Positions 26,972-39,316 are shown, numbered from the stretch's first letter. The stretch is 64,000 bases of DNA from Globodera rostochiensis (GCA_018350325.1 JAEVLN010000001.1:4741254-4805253); one strand, 5' to 3'. Made by a program: numbers and translations. Notes: generated from the letters alone by a model not told the origin.

Positions 26972-29900
26972 TCAGTTGAAGAGCAATTGATTGAAAAATC
27001 TTGAACAGTGCAAAATGCCCGTCCTGCACATTTCGGTCGTCCTAATGTAACCGATAAATGACGAAAGAAACCAACAAATTACCGGACGACCGAAAGCCGA
27101 TCGGCCCGTTCGAAATTTGAACGGACAAGTTCATAGTATTGGCCGTCACTGAGCACCATCGAATGCAATTTTGGACATTTCATTCGAAGAACATCGATGA
27201 ATTTGCTAAATGAAGAATTAATTAATTTCAGAACAAAATTCAAGTAAAAAGGAAAATTACGAACTTTCTGCAGTCTCTTTACCTGGATTTATCCGAGAAC
27301 CGAAGCGTTTCATCATCCCAACGGATCTAAACGTAACAAAAAAATTTTGATTAATTTTTTAGTAACCCCTAAGTTTTACTCTCTCCTTAATTTTTGACAA
27401 ATCATCAATAATATTTCTCTTGCAAATGTCTCCAAATTTCATTAAACAGAACCTCCAATCTGGTAAGCTGTGGACAATGCTGGGCAATGCAGTCTTTATT
27501 ACAGGAAAAAGCAAATAGTCATTCGATCAAAAGTTGCCCAAAATACCGATAAACTGATCGATGTGAATTTTGGCAGTGACCTAAAGCAATGAGTAATCAA
27601 ACAAAAGCATTGATATTTCCAAATATTTTGGCTTCATCCTTTTCCGAAAAGACTTACTGCTAAGACTTTAAAATTGTAAATTAATTTTTTTTCAATTTGG
27701 AATTTCGCGGACGGAGACTCCTTTTTACCTTCGGGCAACAATCCTCCGCCACACCCATCGCCAGCACCCTAACGCTGTTTAGGCGAGGAATGCCGCCCAT
27801 CCAAAAGTACTCCAAAAGTTTGCTGTGCCCTCCCAAATTCAATGCTTGGAACTGATGGCCGTGCCGGGCCACCAACTGAGAGAGAGCCAACTCGCTCAAA
27901 GAATCGCACGTGTCCAAAGAGAGGAACTCCATGGAGGCAATGGTTCCCGACTGCATCCAATTCTCGAGTACCTTAAGGAAAAAGAATTGATGGGTATGTT
28001 TTTCAGTGAATGACAGGCATTCTCAAACGAAACAAACTTGGTCTGTGAACTGCTCCAACCAGGAGGCATCCAACCCTTAAATGGCATTTTAGGGGAATTT
28101 ACACAAAGAATGAATGTTTTGCAACAGCGGAGGTGGGGTAATCGGGTGAGCAAAGAAGCCAGCGTTTCGTCACTGAGTTCAGTGGCACGGATGTCCAGTT
28201 CTTCGATGTTCGTCTTTTCCCATTCCAACGACTGGATGGTCTTGTTGTCCAGCTCTGCAATTTTATTGCAAATGTTCTCAAAAAGTGTAAAACAAAAGGC
28301 TAAATAATCTCCGTCCCCCACTTGTGTGTGCTAACAGAAGAGTGGTAAGCCGTCGACATCGTTGGATGACCAGTCGAAGGCAACTCCCTGCGGCATTTAG
28401 CATTTAATTTTTATCCTTTTAATTTAAATTAATAGGGCGGCCGGATTTATTATTATTATTTACAGAATATGTCAATTTTTTCTTTGTGACATTAAGTGAG
28501 ATGATTCCCCCTCAGGCGCCTCCGATCGTCTCCCTGGGATATTCCCCCTCAGGCGCCGTCGATCGTCTCCTTGGGATATTTCCCCTCAGGCGCCGTCCGA
28601 TCGTCTCCCTAGGATATTCCCCCTCAGGCGCCGTCGATCGTCTCCTTGGGATATTTCCCCTCAGGCGCCGTCCGATCGTCTCCCTGGGGATTGCCAACCC
28701 AACCGCTACCCTTTTGTCTACTCATTATTTTATTTTGCCGACTTACCAGTCACCTTTTCACAGTAATTCACACACAGACACTGGAGATGGGCACAATTGG
28801 AGGAAAGAGCGTCAACATGTTCGTCTCCGATGAAAGGGACCTGCTGATGCGATAATTAGAGGGACGGCAACAAAACACACTGACCCCCCACAAATTGACG
28901 ACTGTGAGGTTGGGCAAGTACTGCTTCAGCTTGAAGACATTTACTGTTTCGTAGACCTCTTCCTCCTCATCCTCAACCTTTTCATATGTTCCTTAAGAAA
29001 GCAAAAATAATTAGTTTGGAAACGAAGTACAAACCGATAATATGCAGAACCTGAACACTGAAACAAACAATTATCCTTCTAGTATGTAAAGTTTCTGTAA
29101 GAGGACCTGGAGATGAAAGTGTACACCTTGCGAAGGAAGCCTTCGAGGAAAATGTTTTCGCTGAGGCATAACGTCAAAGAGCGGAGACGGCTTGGGAATG
29201 ATTGGAGGTCGTTGAAGTCGTGCAACTAAACGAATACACAAACAAATAAATGTCCCTCAAATTTGCCTTAAATTGCATTAAATGTCTTAAATTTATCTCC
29301 ATATTTTTACTGATCGCTTTGGCTTAATCGCAACCCAACCTGCATTGCCGTGGAGAAATCTGAAAATGGGCGCAAACATTTGCCACCACACTCACAAATC
29401 AGAACGTACCCAGCGTGAGGTATTGGAGCTTTGGACAACGACTGGCCAACTCATGGAGAACCTAAGCCATTTATAAGTGGTTTTAATACGCATAATAATT
29501 ACAATTGGAGTGATCAGATCGGTAGCGAGTTCACAAAGGCGCATCTCAGTGAATCGAACTCCGATCATTTGAGCAAACTGTTCGGGACTGGTCACCTGCG
29601 GCGGATGTTGAGAATCAGTTGCAAATATTGTGTTAAGTCTTAAACCTGGATTCCGCCATGATGGACACGGAAAGACATTGAACTCCAGAGGACGGGACTT
29701 TAAAGGGTGGAAAAGAATGTTTATGGATTCCGAAGGTACCGAGAACTTAGGATTAGAGGTGATTGAGTACCCGAAAAAATGGCATTGGTTTATCCCAATT
29801 TCCCCAAAAATACCTCCTAACGACAACAATTCTTGTTAAACAGCCACCCACCTGTAGGCAATGCCCTTCCATCTTCGGCACACCCGGCCCACGTTGAGCA

Positions 29901-30440
29901 TTTGGGCGGCAGGCAAATAAGAGAAGATTAGCTGAAGACATCGGTCCGGCAACTTTTCAATGCTCTAAATGTGAAAATTTGCTGTCAGTTTGTCAGTCAT
30001 CTGCTGATTTTTCTTAGCAAAAAACCCATTAACCTACAAATAACCAAATTTAATAGTATTTAAAAGTCTGCAATATTGGTCTAACAAGCAGCAGAACTGG
30101 CCAAACTCCTAAGCTCAGCCGACCCCTATTTTCTATCAGCGTCATCAATGGCATTTGCCTCCGCTGGCTCCACAACGGCTTCGACCGGTCGGCCCCATCC
30201 TTTGCCGTCCGTCTCACTCGCCACGTGCGCAATTGTTTTGCCTCCTCCGCTCACAGCGAATCCGTTCGCATGTTCCATTATTGGCGTCGTTGGCATTCTG
30301 TGCGAATGTTGGCGATTGTCCTCCTTCAACAGACGCACCGCTGGAGGGCATTCCTTAGTTTCGGCCATCCCAACCACACGCCGACTCATCTCGAAAAGCT
30401 CTCGACTTGAGGACATAATTGCTTTTGGAAAAGTCGTCAC
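26972..30440 (-). CDS. F-box/leucine-rich-repeat protein, about 19 exons, ~587 aa
   Basis: Predicted substrate receptor of an SCF ubiquitin ligase. Exons in order: 30159-30440 (3' border uncertain), 29852-29964, 29646-29697, 29503-29595, 29410-29461, 29340-29359, 29107-29225, 29035-29057, 28885-28991, 28747-28840, 28322-28387, 28105-28254, 28038-28075, 27729-27971, 27547-27580, 27453-27493, 27283-27326, 27083-27205, 26972-27041; 1764 nt in phase. The F-box is SIEKLPDRCLQLIFSYLPAA..VCRRWKGIAYR, continuing SPVLWSSMSFR. The LRR body includes LHELASRCPKLQYLTL, VNVFKLKQYLPNLTVVNL, IEELDIRATELSDETLASLL. The conserved tail is VLSDGQYYELVRSNFERADR. It matches a conserved metazoan F-box/LRR protein whose exact number I will not state. 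Two exons are only 20 and 23 nt. Exon 1 has no GT donor before the in-frame TAG that fits better than a GC donor at 30157-30158. Confidence 0.88.
28503..28692. repeat. ~37-bp tandem repeat (5 copies) in F-box gene intron
   Basis: Five units starting cccctcaggcgccgtc and continuing gatcgtctccytgggatatt, alternating between two slightly different versions, in the intron between exons 28747-28840 and 28322-28387. Both strands stay open across it, so ORF calls here are artefacts. Confidence 0.92.
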
Positions 30441-31153
30441 TTATATAGGGCGATTAGATGGTGGACCAAAAGATTTTGCCATGAAGACGGATGGACGTGA
30501 AGAAATGTCGGTGGAATAAACTTCAACAGCAGGCCCAGTCAGTTCAGAAGTCACAACTGTCTCTTTCCTTCGCATTAACCGCCGAAGAAACGGAAAGGTC
30601 CACAAACTTTCAAACACCGACCGACCCAACGATTTGAGGGCAAAGTGTAATTTGTGAGCATTTGGCCTTTCATTGATCCGCCGCCGGGGGGGGGGGGGGG
30701 GGCTATTCCCATGCGATTGTGAGAGGGAATAATGAACTCCTCACACATAACCCCCGCCCCCAGGTGAATGATTAATGATAGGTAATCAGTAGAGACAGCA
30801 TTTTTTTCAGTCACTAAGTGGTCGAAATAGGCACTAAAAAGCCTTAAAATCAGGGGTGTCATATTTTTTTTCAAAAATAGAAAAATAGGCACTAAAAGAG
30901 CTCCTCCAATTGTTTGGAATAAATGCAATTTTTGTGCTTAACTCTTTAAAGCGTATTCGCAAACAAAAAAAGAAGGCAAACGCCTGAAAATCCTGTCTCA
31001 AATAATGTCATTTCAAAGATGGATTGGGATACATAAAAGTGGGGGGGGGGGGGGGGGGTCGGCAAAAAACTGTCGTTTGATATGACCAACAGATGTTGAG
31101 AGTGAAAGAAAAGCCCCGAACAGTTTGGGTGGTGTCCCACAATGGCTATAAAG
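30441..31153. other. Intergenic, no gene supported
   Basis: Upstream flank of the F-box gene. Contains short poly-G tracts at 30685-30702 and 31040-31058. No ORF with coding character is visible. Confidence 0.55.
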
Positions 31154-31363
31154 TCAGACCAAGAAATGCTGTTGACGGTCCAGCGACAACGCCATTGAGC
31201 GTGGCTTAAGTGAAAACTTTCGCGACAGACGACGCGACAGACGCCGATTATAAGAAAAGCTGGCACGTTTGGAGAGTCGTGAATTGGCAAATTCGCCATA
31301 ACCAATGCATTGATTCTGCTGATCATCGGAGGAGGAATAGTCGGGCAGTGCAAATAATGTCAT
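31154..31363 (-). CDS. Small basic Ser/Arg-rich ORF, 69 aa, unknown
   Basis: A single uninterrupted ORF starting MTLFALPDYSSSDDQQNQ and containing a basic segment with repeated RRLSR (YNRRLSRRLSRKFS), ending DRQQHFLV. The RRLS motifs resemble basophilic-kinase sites, which is inference. It could be a small complete gene or the first exon of a longer one; no downstream exon was found. Codon use looks ordinary for the region. Low confidence because length alone is not compelling. Confidence 0.3.
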   Translation of the reverse strand: MTLFALPDYSSSDDQQNQCIGYGEFANSRLSKRASFSYNRRLSRRLSRKFSLKPRSMALSLDRQQHFLV

Positions 31364-31915
31364 TTTAACGGGAAGCGACGGTTGAAATTAAAATCGGAAG
31401 GTATGAGGAAGCTTCTGGAAACAGTAAAATGAAGAAAATAGAAAAAGTTCGTTGGACTGGACGGACAGCAAAAATGAGGAATTTGGGCAAAACGGACGGC
31501 TGGCCAAAAAGTCGACAGATCACTTCAGATCAGCAGATAAGACGAAAGAATGGGTAAAGCGAGAGACATTCCGTAGGGGGAGGAAATAACCAAAAGATTG
31601 GGGGGGGGGGGGGGGGGGGGGGGGAGTGACGGGTGGAAAAAGAGCTGCTGGCAAAAAGAGCAGCTCAAATGTCGACGCAAATAGAGCAATATTATCCATT
31701 CATCCGTCCGCCTTCGCTTTTGCTCAATCGTCAACAACCGACGACGCCGGCGGGGACGGGAAAGAAACCACTTATATCAGAGATCCCACAAAAAGCAGTC
31801 GGCCGATGACAAGACAAAACAATTTGATCCGATCACTTAGTGTAAAAAGCTTACAAAAAATGTATTTGGATAGAAATTAAACCAATCGAAAAACCGGAAG
31901 TAAAACATAAAATTA
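31364..31915. other. Intergenic with poly-G tract
   Basis: Contains a poly-G tract at about 31600-31624 and otherwise mixed sequence. A plus-strand ORF at 31626-31880 is Ser/Lys-rich with no motif and I do not support it. Confidence 0.5.
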
Positions 31916-32221
31916 TTAATTTATCAGAGATTTTCTTCCAATGTTTGTCCAATCTTCCAAAGATTTCCCCACCGGCATCCGCGAAATGATGAAGGCCAAG
32001 TTGAATCGGCCCATTGCGCGTATCTTCGCGATGATGCGCTTCTTCTTGTTCCGCCATTCGATGGTTTCGCGGAAATGGCGCTTTGCGGGTGGTAAGAAGG
32101 ACGCCTCCACGGCATCAGCAGCTGACGGCACTCCCTGGGAGGCAAAAAAGAACAAAAATTAAATTAAACGAAAGCTGCTGAATACCTTAATGCCAATTCT
32201 GCTGCGTATAGCGGTAAGCAT
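31916..32221 (-). CDS. Small two-exon protein, 84 aa, unknown
   Basis: Exons 32186-32221 and 31916-32134 join in phase 0 across a clean GT-AG intron (tttgcctcccag acceptor). The protein starts MLTAIRSRIGIK, which resembles a short mitochondrial presequence, and continues with a basic body (RETIEWRNKKKRIIAKI) and GKSLEDWTNIGRKSLIN. A mitochondrial role is only a guess from the N-terminus. Alternatively this is the 3' part of a longer gene. Confidence 0.45.
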
Positions 32222-33057
32222 TGCGAATTAATCGTCTTATATAAATATTTAAATCAGTACGGTCAACTTGTTGCTACAAACAAAATCATTAACAAATAAT
32301 TATTAATTAAATTTATTTTATTTATGAAAAGTTTGTAAACAATTGAGTCGACATTTCCCATCCATTTTTGACATGAGGAGTTCTCTTTTTATTTTCCAGT
32401 TAAAAGAATGAAAAAGCTTAAGACTAAATTGGTAATGAAAGTTGAATTAACCGTTAACGGGGCTTGAGTAATCTCAACTCTCGACCGACCCACCTCCACT
32501 GACGATCGTCTTCAGCAAGGGACAAGGGAAGGGGGGGGGGAAGAGGGGAGTTCGATGGACACTGATGAAAAGCCCCCGCCCATTCTCTGATGCTGCTGGA
32601 CAGATGTTCCTCCATTTCCAGCCTCTCGTATTTCGCAATTTTGCACAAAGTAAATGATGCGACACACAAACTCATTGGCAAAGTAAGAGCAAAGACTGGT
32701 CAGTGTTTGTTTGGTGAACACTGTTCCAAAGATGCATGCATTTGTAATGATGCTCGAGAGTCTCAGGGTCAAGTCTCGGTAAATTTCATTTCGATCATCA
32801 CTACTGATGTGCGAGTAGCATTTGCACCTCAGCACAACATTTTGTCCTATGCCTTATGATCAGCAACGGAAGATGTCTTCCAGCAAGTCCCGCAATCGCC
32901 GCGTGCTGTTGAGTGGCGGCACCTTTCGTTGGTCTGCTTTATAAGCAATTAAATATGGCATTGGGCGTTGGCGTTATGTCTAGTACAAAATGTAAATTTC
33001 CCAAAGTGAGTGAACAACTCAAAATTTGTGTTTCTCGCTGGCTAGGCAACTCGCCAC
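32222..33057. other. Intergenic, no gene supported
   Basis: Mostly AT-rich. Minus-strand ORFs at 32454-32835 overlap in two frames, each with some coding-like residues, but no splice pattern resolves them. I leave them uncalled. Confidence 0.45.
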
Positions 33058-33371
33058 GGTGAACGGAAAATCGGTCACCGGAAAATTGGTCACCAAGGAA
33101 AATTGGTCACCAGGATTTTTCGAGTTCTGTAGACTATTAAAAATGTTGGAAGCTGAAAAATGGTTCTTTTCCAAGAAAACTCGCGCCCTTTGCGCTAACT
33201 TTGTTTATACTAAGCCTAATTAGTTGCAATTAGTATAAATCAGAAGAACTCTTCGAGTTGAGTAACAAAGCAAAAGAAAGCTAAGCTTTTTAAGTTGTTT
33301 GAAAAAAGTTAGAACGAAAAACTCGAAAAATCCTGGTGACCAATTTTCCGGTGACCGATTTTCCGGGACTC
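33058..33371. mobile_element. 314-bp MITE with long TIRs and 9-bp target duplication
   Basis: Near the left end is cggaaaatcggtcaccggaaaattggtcaccaagg and near the right end its inverse, a shared terminal repeat of more than 45 bp running into ggatttttcgagtt. The left arm has one extra tandem copy of ggaaaattggtcacc. The 9-bp direct repeat actcgccac flanks it at 33049-33057 and 33372-33380. A 9-bp duplication with long TIRs fits Mutator-like (MULE) elements. There is no transposase ORF. The centre has a second smaller palindrome (tttatacta / tagtataaa). It lies just upstream of the zinc-finger gene. Confidence 0.8.
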
Positions 33372-33448
33372 ACTCGCCACTTTTACTACATACTTTTCAC
33401 CCAATTCGGAATAAAAGACTTTTAATTAAGACAAAAAACTTAAACATC

Positions 33449-36400
33449 ATGTCATCTACACTCACTTATTCTTGCTGGACTGATCCTCGGGTGCAGAAAC
33501 AACATGAACGAGAATTTATTCAACGCTTTTCGGGTTCAAATTTTGTGTACGGTGTTAGCAGAAACAACTATGACGATGTAAACGGGTTTTTAAATTATCA
33601 ATCATTCGTTTACTTTTTAGCTAATCAAAAGAGTTGGAGACGTCTTTGGTTCAAATGACAAAATAAGGAACTCTTTTAAAGTGCAGGATCGTCTCGTCAA
33701 CGGAGTATGGGTGGTAAGACTGGTCGATAATGACGGTCGCGTTTTGCTTCCGTTAGAGGATGTATTTGCAGAAACTGAAAGGTTTATTTTAAAAATTAAA
33801 AAATTAGAGTTTCTGAGTGCCATTTTGTCACTTTTCATTGTGTTCCCCATTTTAAGAGCACACATGAAGGGAAACCACAGGCCGAGAACGCCTCTTCACA
33901 CACAGCTGAGGGTGGAATTCGTTTACCCCACTCGGTTAATGGTGGACTTCGTCGTGGACCGATGTCCGGTCTGTTCCGAAAAAAAGAAGCGACAAGAAAC
34001 CAAAGTGCCGGAAGAACCGCACGTCAATCCGACAACTTTGAGATTTACAAAGGACCATGGGAATTATCGGCACAAAAAATTGGTGAGCTAATATTGTGCA
34101 TCCGCGGAAATTTTTGACCGCTCCGTGTTTAAGCATGTGCCGCAGGATCCAATTACTGAAACTGGTAATAACAGCTTTTTTTAATTCTTTGATTAAATAA
34201 TAAATTTAAGTGTCCGTAGCGGTTGAATCGACTGCAGCGCGGGCTTTCAGCATGATCAATAATCTCATTCATGCTTCGAACCCCGGTAGATTTTACATTA
34301 TTTGTAGCGGGCCCTTGTTGGGTAATTCACCTTCTCCCGAAGTGATTTCCTTATCAATTCTCTTACAGATAAAAGCCGCTTTTATATTAACTCCTAGCGG
34401 AAAGAGTTCGCTTCAGTGCTGTTTATTGCATCACTTAAAAATTTCATTTTCGGAAGGGGGGGGGCCTCTGGCTACGCCAATGGCTTCGTTCCTATCCGAA
34501 GAGTCCCTGTTATATGGTCTTTGATTAGGCTTGATTTTAATGCTATTTCAGCGACTTCTTCAACTCCACATGGTTCACTCTTGCCGCCGCATTGTATCAA
34601 TTCGCCCATTCCAATTCTTGGAAGACAACCACCATCAACAGCTGGTCCATCAAGTTTTATGCCTTCATTTTTGACTTCTACTCCCGTTGATCGTAAGGCT
34701 TCCGAAAAGTCTCGATTAGGTATTTTGAATTATTTTGCATGACGCCATTGCACCCTTAAGTTCCACTGAACTCCACGACTTTCTCCCCCAACCTTTCCTT
34801 GCCGATTGACGGGCCAAATGACACCGGAATATCCGTGGAAAGTAATTTCATCCGCTTTCTGAACAACAGCAATCAGAGTCAATCTGGGCATCAGTATCTG
34901 AGCATTATCCGGGAAGAACAGGCAACGAGTCTCTTGTCAGCTAAAGCGTCAACTGGGATCAGTGGCAAAGGGGTCGAAAGGCAGGGAGACGGAGGAGGTT
35001 CTGAACAACTCTCTTCGAAAAATGTGGCATCAGCAGGTGGGAGCAATTGAGGGGGCGGTATTCAACCGGCGTTGTTTTGATTTTACAGAAAAACCCCATT
35101 TATTAATGTTGAGCAAGTCATAAAAATACCGTTTTCAGGCAGACCGTTTGAACCAAGCTTACAATCCGCGTTTCAAGCAGTACACAATGCTTTACCGATA
35201 AAACAAGTTGCATAACTTTAGCGAATTTTTAATTAAAAATTGCTTAAGGAAGCCGACGATTCTTTGGATGCTTTTCAAGATAACTCACATCTTACTGACG
35301 AAGATATGAAAAACCCCGAAATACAGCACATCTTGTCCGAATTGGGAAAAGAGCGCTTTGGAACATGGTGCATTATGACGTCTCGATCAGACACAAAACG
35401 GACTTATTATTATAATTCCCAAACGGGCATAAGCCAAAATGAAATGCCGTCAATTTGGGAAGTGGAGACAAAGAAAAGATTGAAGGTGCAAACATGCCTA
35501 TGGTTGTTTATTTTTAATTTGTTTTATTAATAGGAGTTGAACAAAAGAGTGCCGCCGGAGAAATTGGCATCCGTTGAAAATTGTCATTCAGTGAGCACAA
35601 TTGAAAATGCCAAGAGCAAATCCAATGAAGGTCTGTTTTGTAAAAACAGAAAATGGAGGGGGGGGGAAGTCAGCACGAAATTGTCGCATCTTTTCGAAAT
35701 TGTAATTTTGCGACGCTTTTGTCAGCTATTTTCATATTTATCATGCACTTCTAATTTTAGCGCCGAAATTTGGAATTGAGGGCCCACTGACTTCTGACGT
35801 TTCCGTCACAAAGCCTTTTAACGGCACAAACGACGCGTTGGAATTGCTTTTTGGGAACGGAGAGGAGAGCCAAGAAAATTCGGCCAAAGTCACGCCACCA
35901 GAGAAAGAACTGGGGTTGGGTGACTTTTGCGATATGTTTCAAGACGAATTGGCCGGGGAGTTCGAAGTTTTGGGCCAGGGAACTGTTACGCTTACCTTGG
36001 CAGATGCAAACACAGAGAATGCACCCGCAGCGATGGAAAATGTAAGTGAATATTTTTGTGAACATTATAAGCTAGTTTTCCGTTCTTTAATAAACAAATT
36101 TACAGATAAATTTGTCGAACATTCCCTTTGGAGAGAATATTTGTGGTGACGACGTGCCAACAGAACAGCAGATACCAAAGCAAAAAGAGGTTGAAAAATG
36201 GGTTTTCTTTTCTTTTTTGAAGATTTTTTAGTGTGTTGGTGAGGTTGCTCCGGTGGCTGCTGTTTCTGTTCCGTCGGCTGCTGTTTCTATTCCGTCTTCG
36301 AATTCGAAGCAAAAAGAGGTTGAAATGGCTTTTTCTTTTTTTAAAAGAGTTTTGTAGTGTATTCGTCAGATTGCTCCGTTGGCTGCTGTTTCTGTTCCGC

Positions 36401-38308
36401 CATCGAATTCGAAGCAGAAAGAGGTTGAAATGGCTTTCTTTTTTTAAAGAGTTTCGTATTGTGTTGTTCAGATTTCTCCGTTGGCTGCTGTTTCTGTTCC
36501 GTCTTCGAATTCTAAGCAAAAAGAGGTTGAAATGGCTTTTTCTTTTTTTTAAAGAGTTTTGTAGTGTATTCGTCAGATTGCTCCGTTGGCTGCTGTTTCT
36601 GTTCCGCCATCGAATTCGAAGCAGAAAGAGTTGCACGTACGCAATGAAAAACGCTTGGTCAAAACGGGTCAAACAAAGAAGTCGAAAAAAAATTCGACGG
36701 GTTTAACTTTGCCAAAAGCTGCACAAATATTTGGAAAGAGGCCATTTCAACCGAAACAGACAGTCAAGAAGAAGAATGAAGTAAGTCGCTCGTTACTTTT
36801 TTTGAACTTACTGCACTTTAGGCATCAAAATCAGAGAGATCGGAAGACGATGAGGTGAAGAGGCCTCCGCCTCTTTTGGTTCATAAAATGCCCATATGTC
36901 GGGTTATGGTGGACATCATGAGCAAAGAAATGATCCAAAATCTGCTGCCTCATTTTTTTAAAAAGGTTTCTGTTGTGAAGTTGGTTTTATACCGGGTGAT
37001 CGATCTTTTTTTGCTTCATTGGTCCCACAAAAAAAGAAATCCCCAATAGCTTCTTAAAAAGAATTTTTATGTATCTTGCTTTCTTTTTGAAAATACCTTT
37101 CTAATAAATCAGCTTTAGAGTTTGGATCCTGAAAACGACTTCATTTCTTCGTCAAAATTGGAATCTGAAGGCGACTTCATTTCTTCGTCAAAATTGGAAT
37201 CTGAAAGCGTCTTCATTTCTTCGTCAAACATTTCGAATCGGACCCCGCGAAGCAATAGGGCCTCGGCCAGACTTTCTCAGCATGTTAAGCAAGAAATTTT
37301 CCAATGTAACTGCATGGCAACTGTTTGGGGGCAAAAAACACACTAATTCATTGAATTGCAGGTGTTAAGTGCACGCGTACTCGCACATTTGTTGGGGAAC
37401 AGTCATACCATCTTCATGAAGTGTCCCGTCATCGGAACTGTGTTTCTGCGTGTGCATTCGTGGTGAGTGAGTTGAATTATTTTACATATTTTTGGTAATT
37501 TCTGAACACAATTAGGTCGAATATATGGAGAAACTTCCGCTGGTGGGTCTCAGCGGAGTTTGCTTCAGGTGCGTTTTTTTGCTGGTAATATTGTGAATTG
37601 AGATTTATTGAACCGTTCCTTCTTTAATTGTGTCATTTTTGCAACGATGGCTAATTTTCGTTTTGGGTCTTGGAAAATTACGTAAAATTTTAACTATTCT
37701 GAAGGGGGTGGAGGGGGGATAAAATTGATTTATGGTAATTTTTAATGAAATTCTGTCGGAGTGTGTCGTATTTACCCATCATTCTCTTCCTTTACACTGT
37801 TTTTGTTCAGCTGCCTGCCGTGTGACCAAACTTTTACCTGCGCGGAATATTGGGATCATATGCGCTCAAAGCACAACGCTCAAATTGGCGCCAGACACAA
37901 TAGAATTGCCAAATTAATTGCTGACTTTAAGGACGGCAAAATTCAGGTGTCCATCAAATGATTCTGCAAATTGTGACAGTTAAAATTCAGAAACTCGACA
38001 TAAAAAATGAATTTCTTTCTGATTATGAGGATGACGACGATTTTATGGCAAAGGACAAGACTTGGAATGGACGAGACGGCGAGTGGAAGCAATTGGAACT
38101 GGGCACGAAAAATCGACGAAAGACAATGGCCAAGTTGAGTGGGAAGAAACGGAGAGTGAAAACCGAAGCGGTAGAGGACGAACCGAAAAGTGTTGAGGCA
38201 TTTGACGAACGTGTCGAGGGAACGTCAAATGGAGTGATCGTCGACACCGAGGTTAACCACACTTTTAGACAGACGATGACCGTTTTGTGGGCCATCAGTC
38301 CCCAATAG
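33449..38308 (+). CDS. Putative nuclear C2H2 zinc-finger protein with duplicated exon, many exons
   Basis: Start Met at 33449 (MSSTLTYSCWTDPRVQKQHE). Exons I can close: 33449-33544, 33621-33781, one ending HKKL near 34082, then DPITET, then VSVAVESTAARAF near 34212; later blocks near 34553-34719, 34767-35035, 35251-35486, 35760-36043, 36106-36189, 36232-36318, 36370-36423, 36472-36525, 36577-36780, and others up to 38308. The region 34270-35250 could not be resolved. Features: a tryptophan-rich YYYNSQTG..IWE segment near 35410 like part of a WW domain; repeated S/V-rich exons ending SNSKQKE; repeated DFISSSKLESE near 37130; a C2H2 finger (CLPCDQTFTCAEYWDHMRSKH) near 37820-37880; an acidic/basic tail. 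I do not recognise the protein and cannot exclude two adjacent genes. A DNA- or RNA-binding role is inference. Confidence 0.5.
36160..36630 (+). repeat. Tandemly duplicated exon-intron unit
   Basis: Exons 36232-36318, 36370-36423, 36472-36525 and the start of 36577-36780 each encode a version of APLAAVSVPPSNSKQKE. Each of the first three is followed by an intron beginning gttgaaatggcttt and ending in tcag. The exon just before (36106-36189) also ends KQKE with the same donor. Exons are 54 nt (first one 87, with an internal repeat) and in phase 0, so each duplication adds 18 residues in frame. Units 2 and 4 are identical in sequence, pointing to a recent two-unit duplication. Confidence 0.85.
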
Positions 38309-39316
38309 AATAAACCCATAGTCAAAAAGATTGAGGGGAGTGGATGAAGGGGGGGAGGGGGGGTTGGCCCAAAAGCAAAAAAAGGGGAGGAAGGGACCAT
38401 CTTTACAAATAAATTTTGGTTTGATTTTATAGAGAAAAGAGTCTAGAAGTGTCTATGCGCTGCAGGGGAAGGAAATGCGCTGTCCCTTTAATGTTTGCGT
38501 TTTAGCCTTGTTGTTCATCTTCTGCCTTCGGCGTTTCCTCTGATGCGCCAATTCAATACAATGAGAGCATTCTGAAAAAGAGTCGAAAGGAAATGTGACC
38601 GGTCGGGAGATGAATTTAAGTTTAGATTACTTGTAGTAATTTTTGTTGCCATTACCTAAAGGGGCAATAAGCGAAAGACAACCTCTTAAAAGCCATTCAT
38701 ATGTTTATTTGTTGTACGATCACTTATTATTGTTCTAGGGAATTGGACCCGAATTAAATTCTTACGGATGTTTTATTGGATTGGTGCACAAGCCGAGAAT
38801 GACGGCGTTTGTTAAAAGATTGTATTCAAACGATTTTATAAATTATTTTCATTTTTATTCATTTATTTAGAACCAAATCGAGAAACGTTATGAGACTTTA
38901 TAGGTCTTTTATGTTTTAATGATTTATGTTATATATTATTCTAATGACATCTGTAAGATTCGCCAAATATTGACTAAAAAGGTGCTAAAACTGAACAAAT
39001 TCAGTCAATTTATGCTTTGTTAGGGGTGCATTAGTTGCGAAACTTTTTTGCATATTTCGTTTATTGCATTTTTCTTAAGAAAAAAGTAGGTTAAACCTGA
39101 AAATAGACAAAGTGTATGAGTCAGAGGATTATATTGGCCAAAACACCGTACACGACTAATGCTTTTAACTGTTTTATTATGCATATACAATATGCATCTT
39201 TGGCTGGCTTCTTCATTTGGTCGTTTTTAAAATATTCAAATTTAGTGATTATCGCTTTGTTCCAAATGTGCACTTCTGCACCATCGGCAGAATTCGTTCT
39301 GATGTGCCCGATCAGA
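38309..39316. other. Intergenic between convergent genes
   Basis: 3' flanks of the zinc-finger gene (plus) and the MFS gene (minus). AT-rich apart from a G-rich patch near 38345-38365. A minus-strand ORF at 39121-39354 is out of frame with the MFS C-terminus and is not supported. Confidence 0.55.

Noticed and set aside
32454..32835. Minus-strand gene in the intergenic stretch
   Set aside because: Two overlapping frames compete and neither has a start, motif or phase-consistent splice structure I could support.
34270..35250. A separate gene inside the zinc-finger locus
   Set aside because: Several exon-like pieces exist (for example a Ser/Pro-rich exon ending VDRKASEKSRL), but I could not define boundaries, so they are left within one low-confidence locus.
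36100..36672. 190-aa minus-strand ORF with FLLRIRWRNRNSS repeats
   Set aside because: Antisense shadow of the duplicated exon array, which has clean splice signals on the plus strand.
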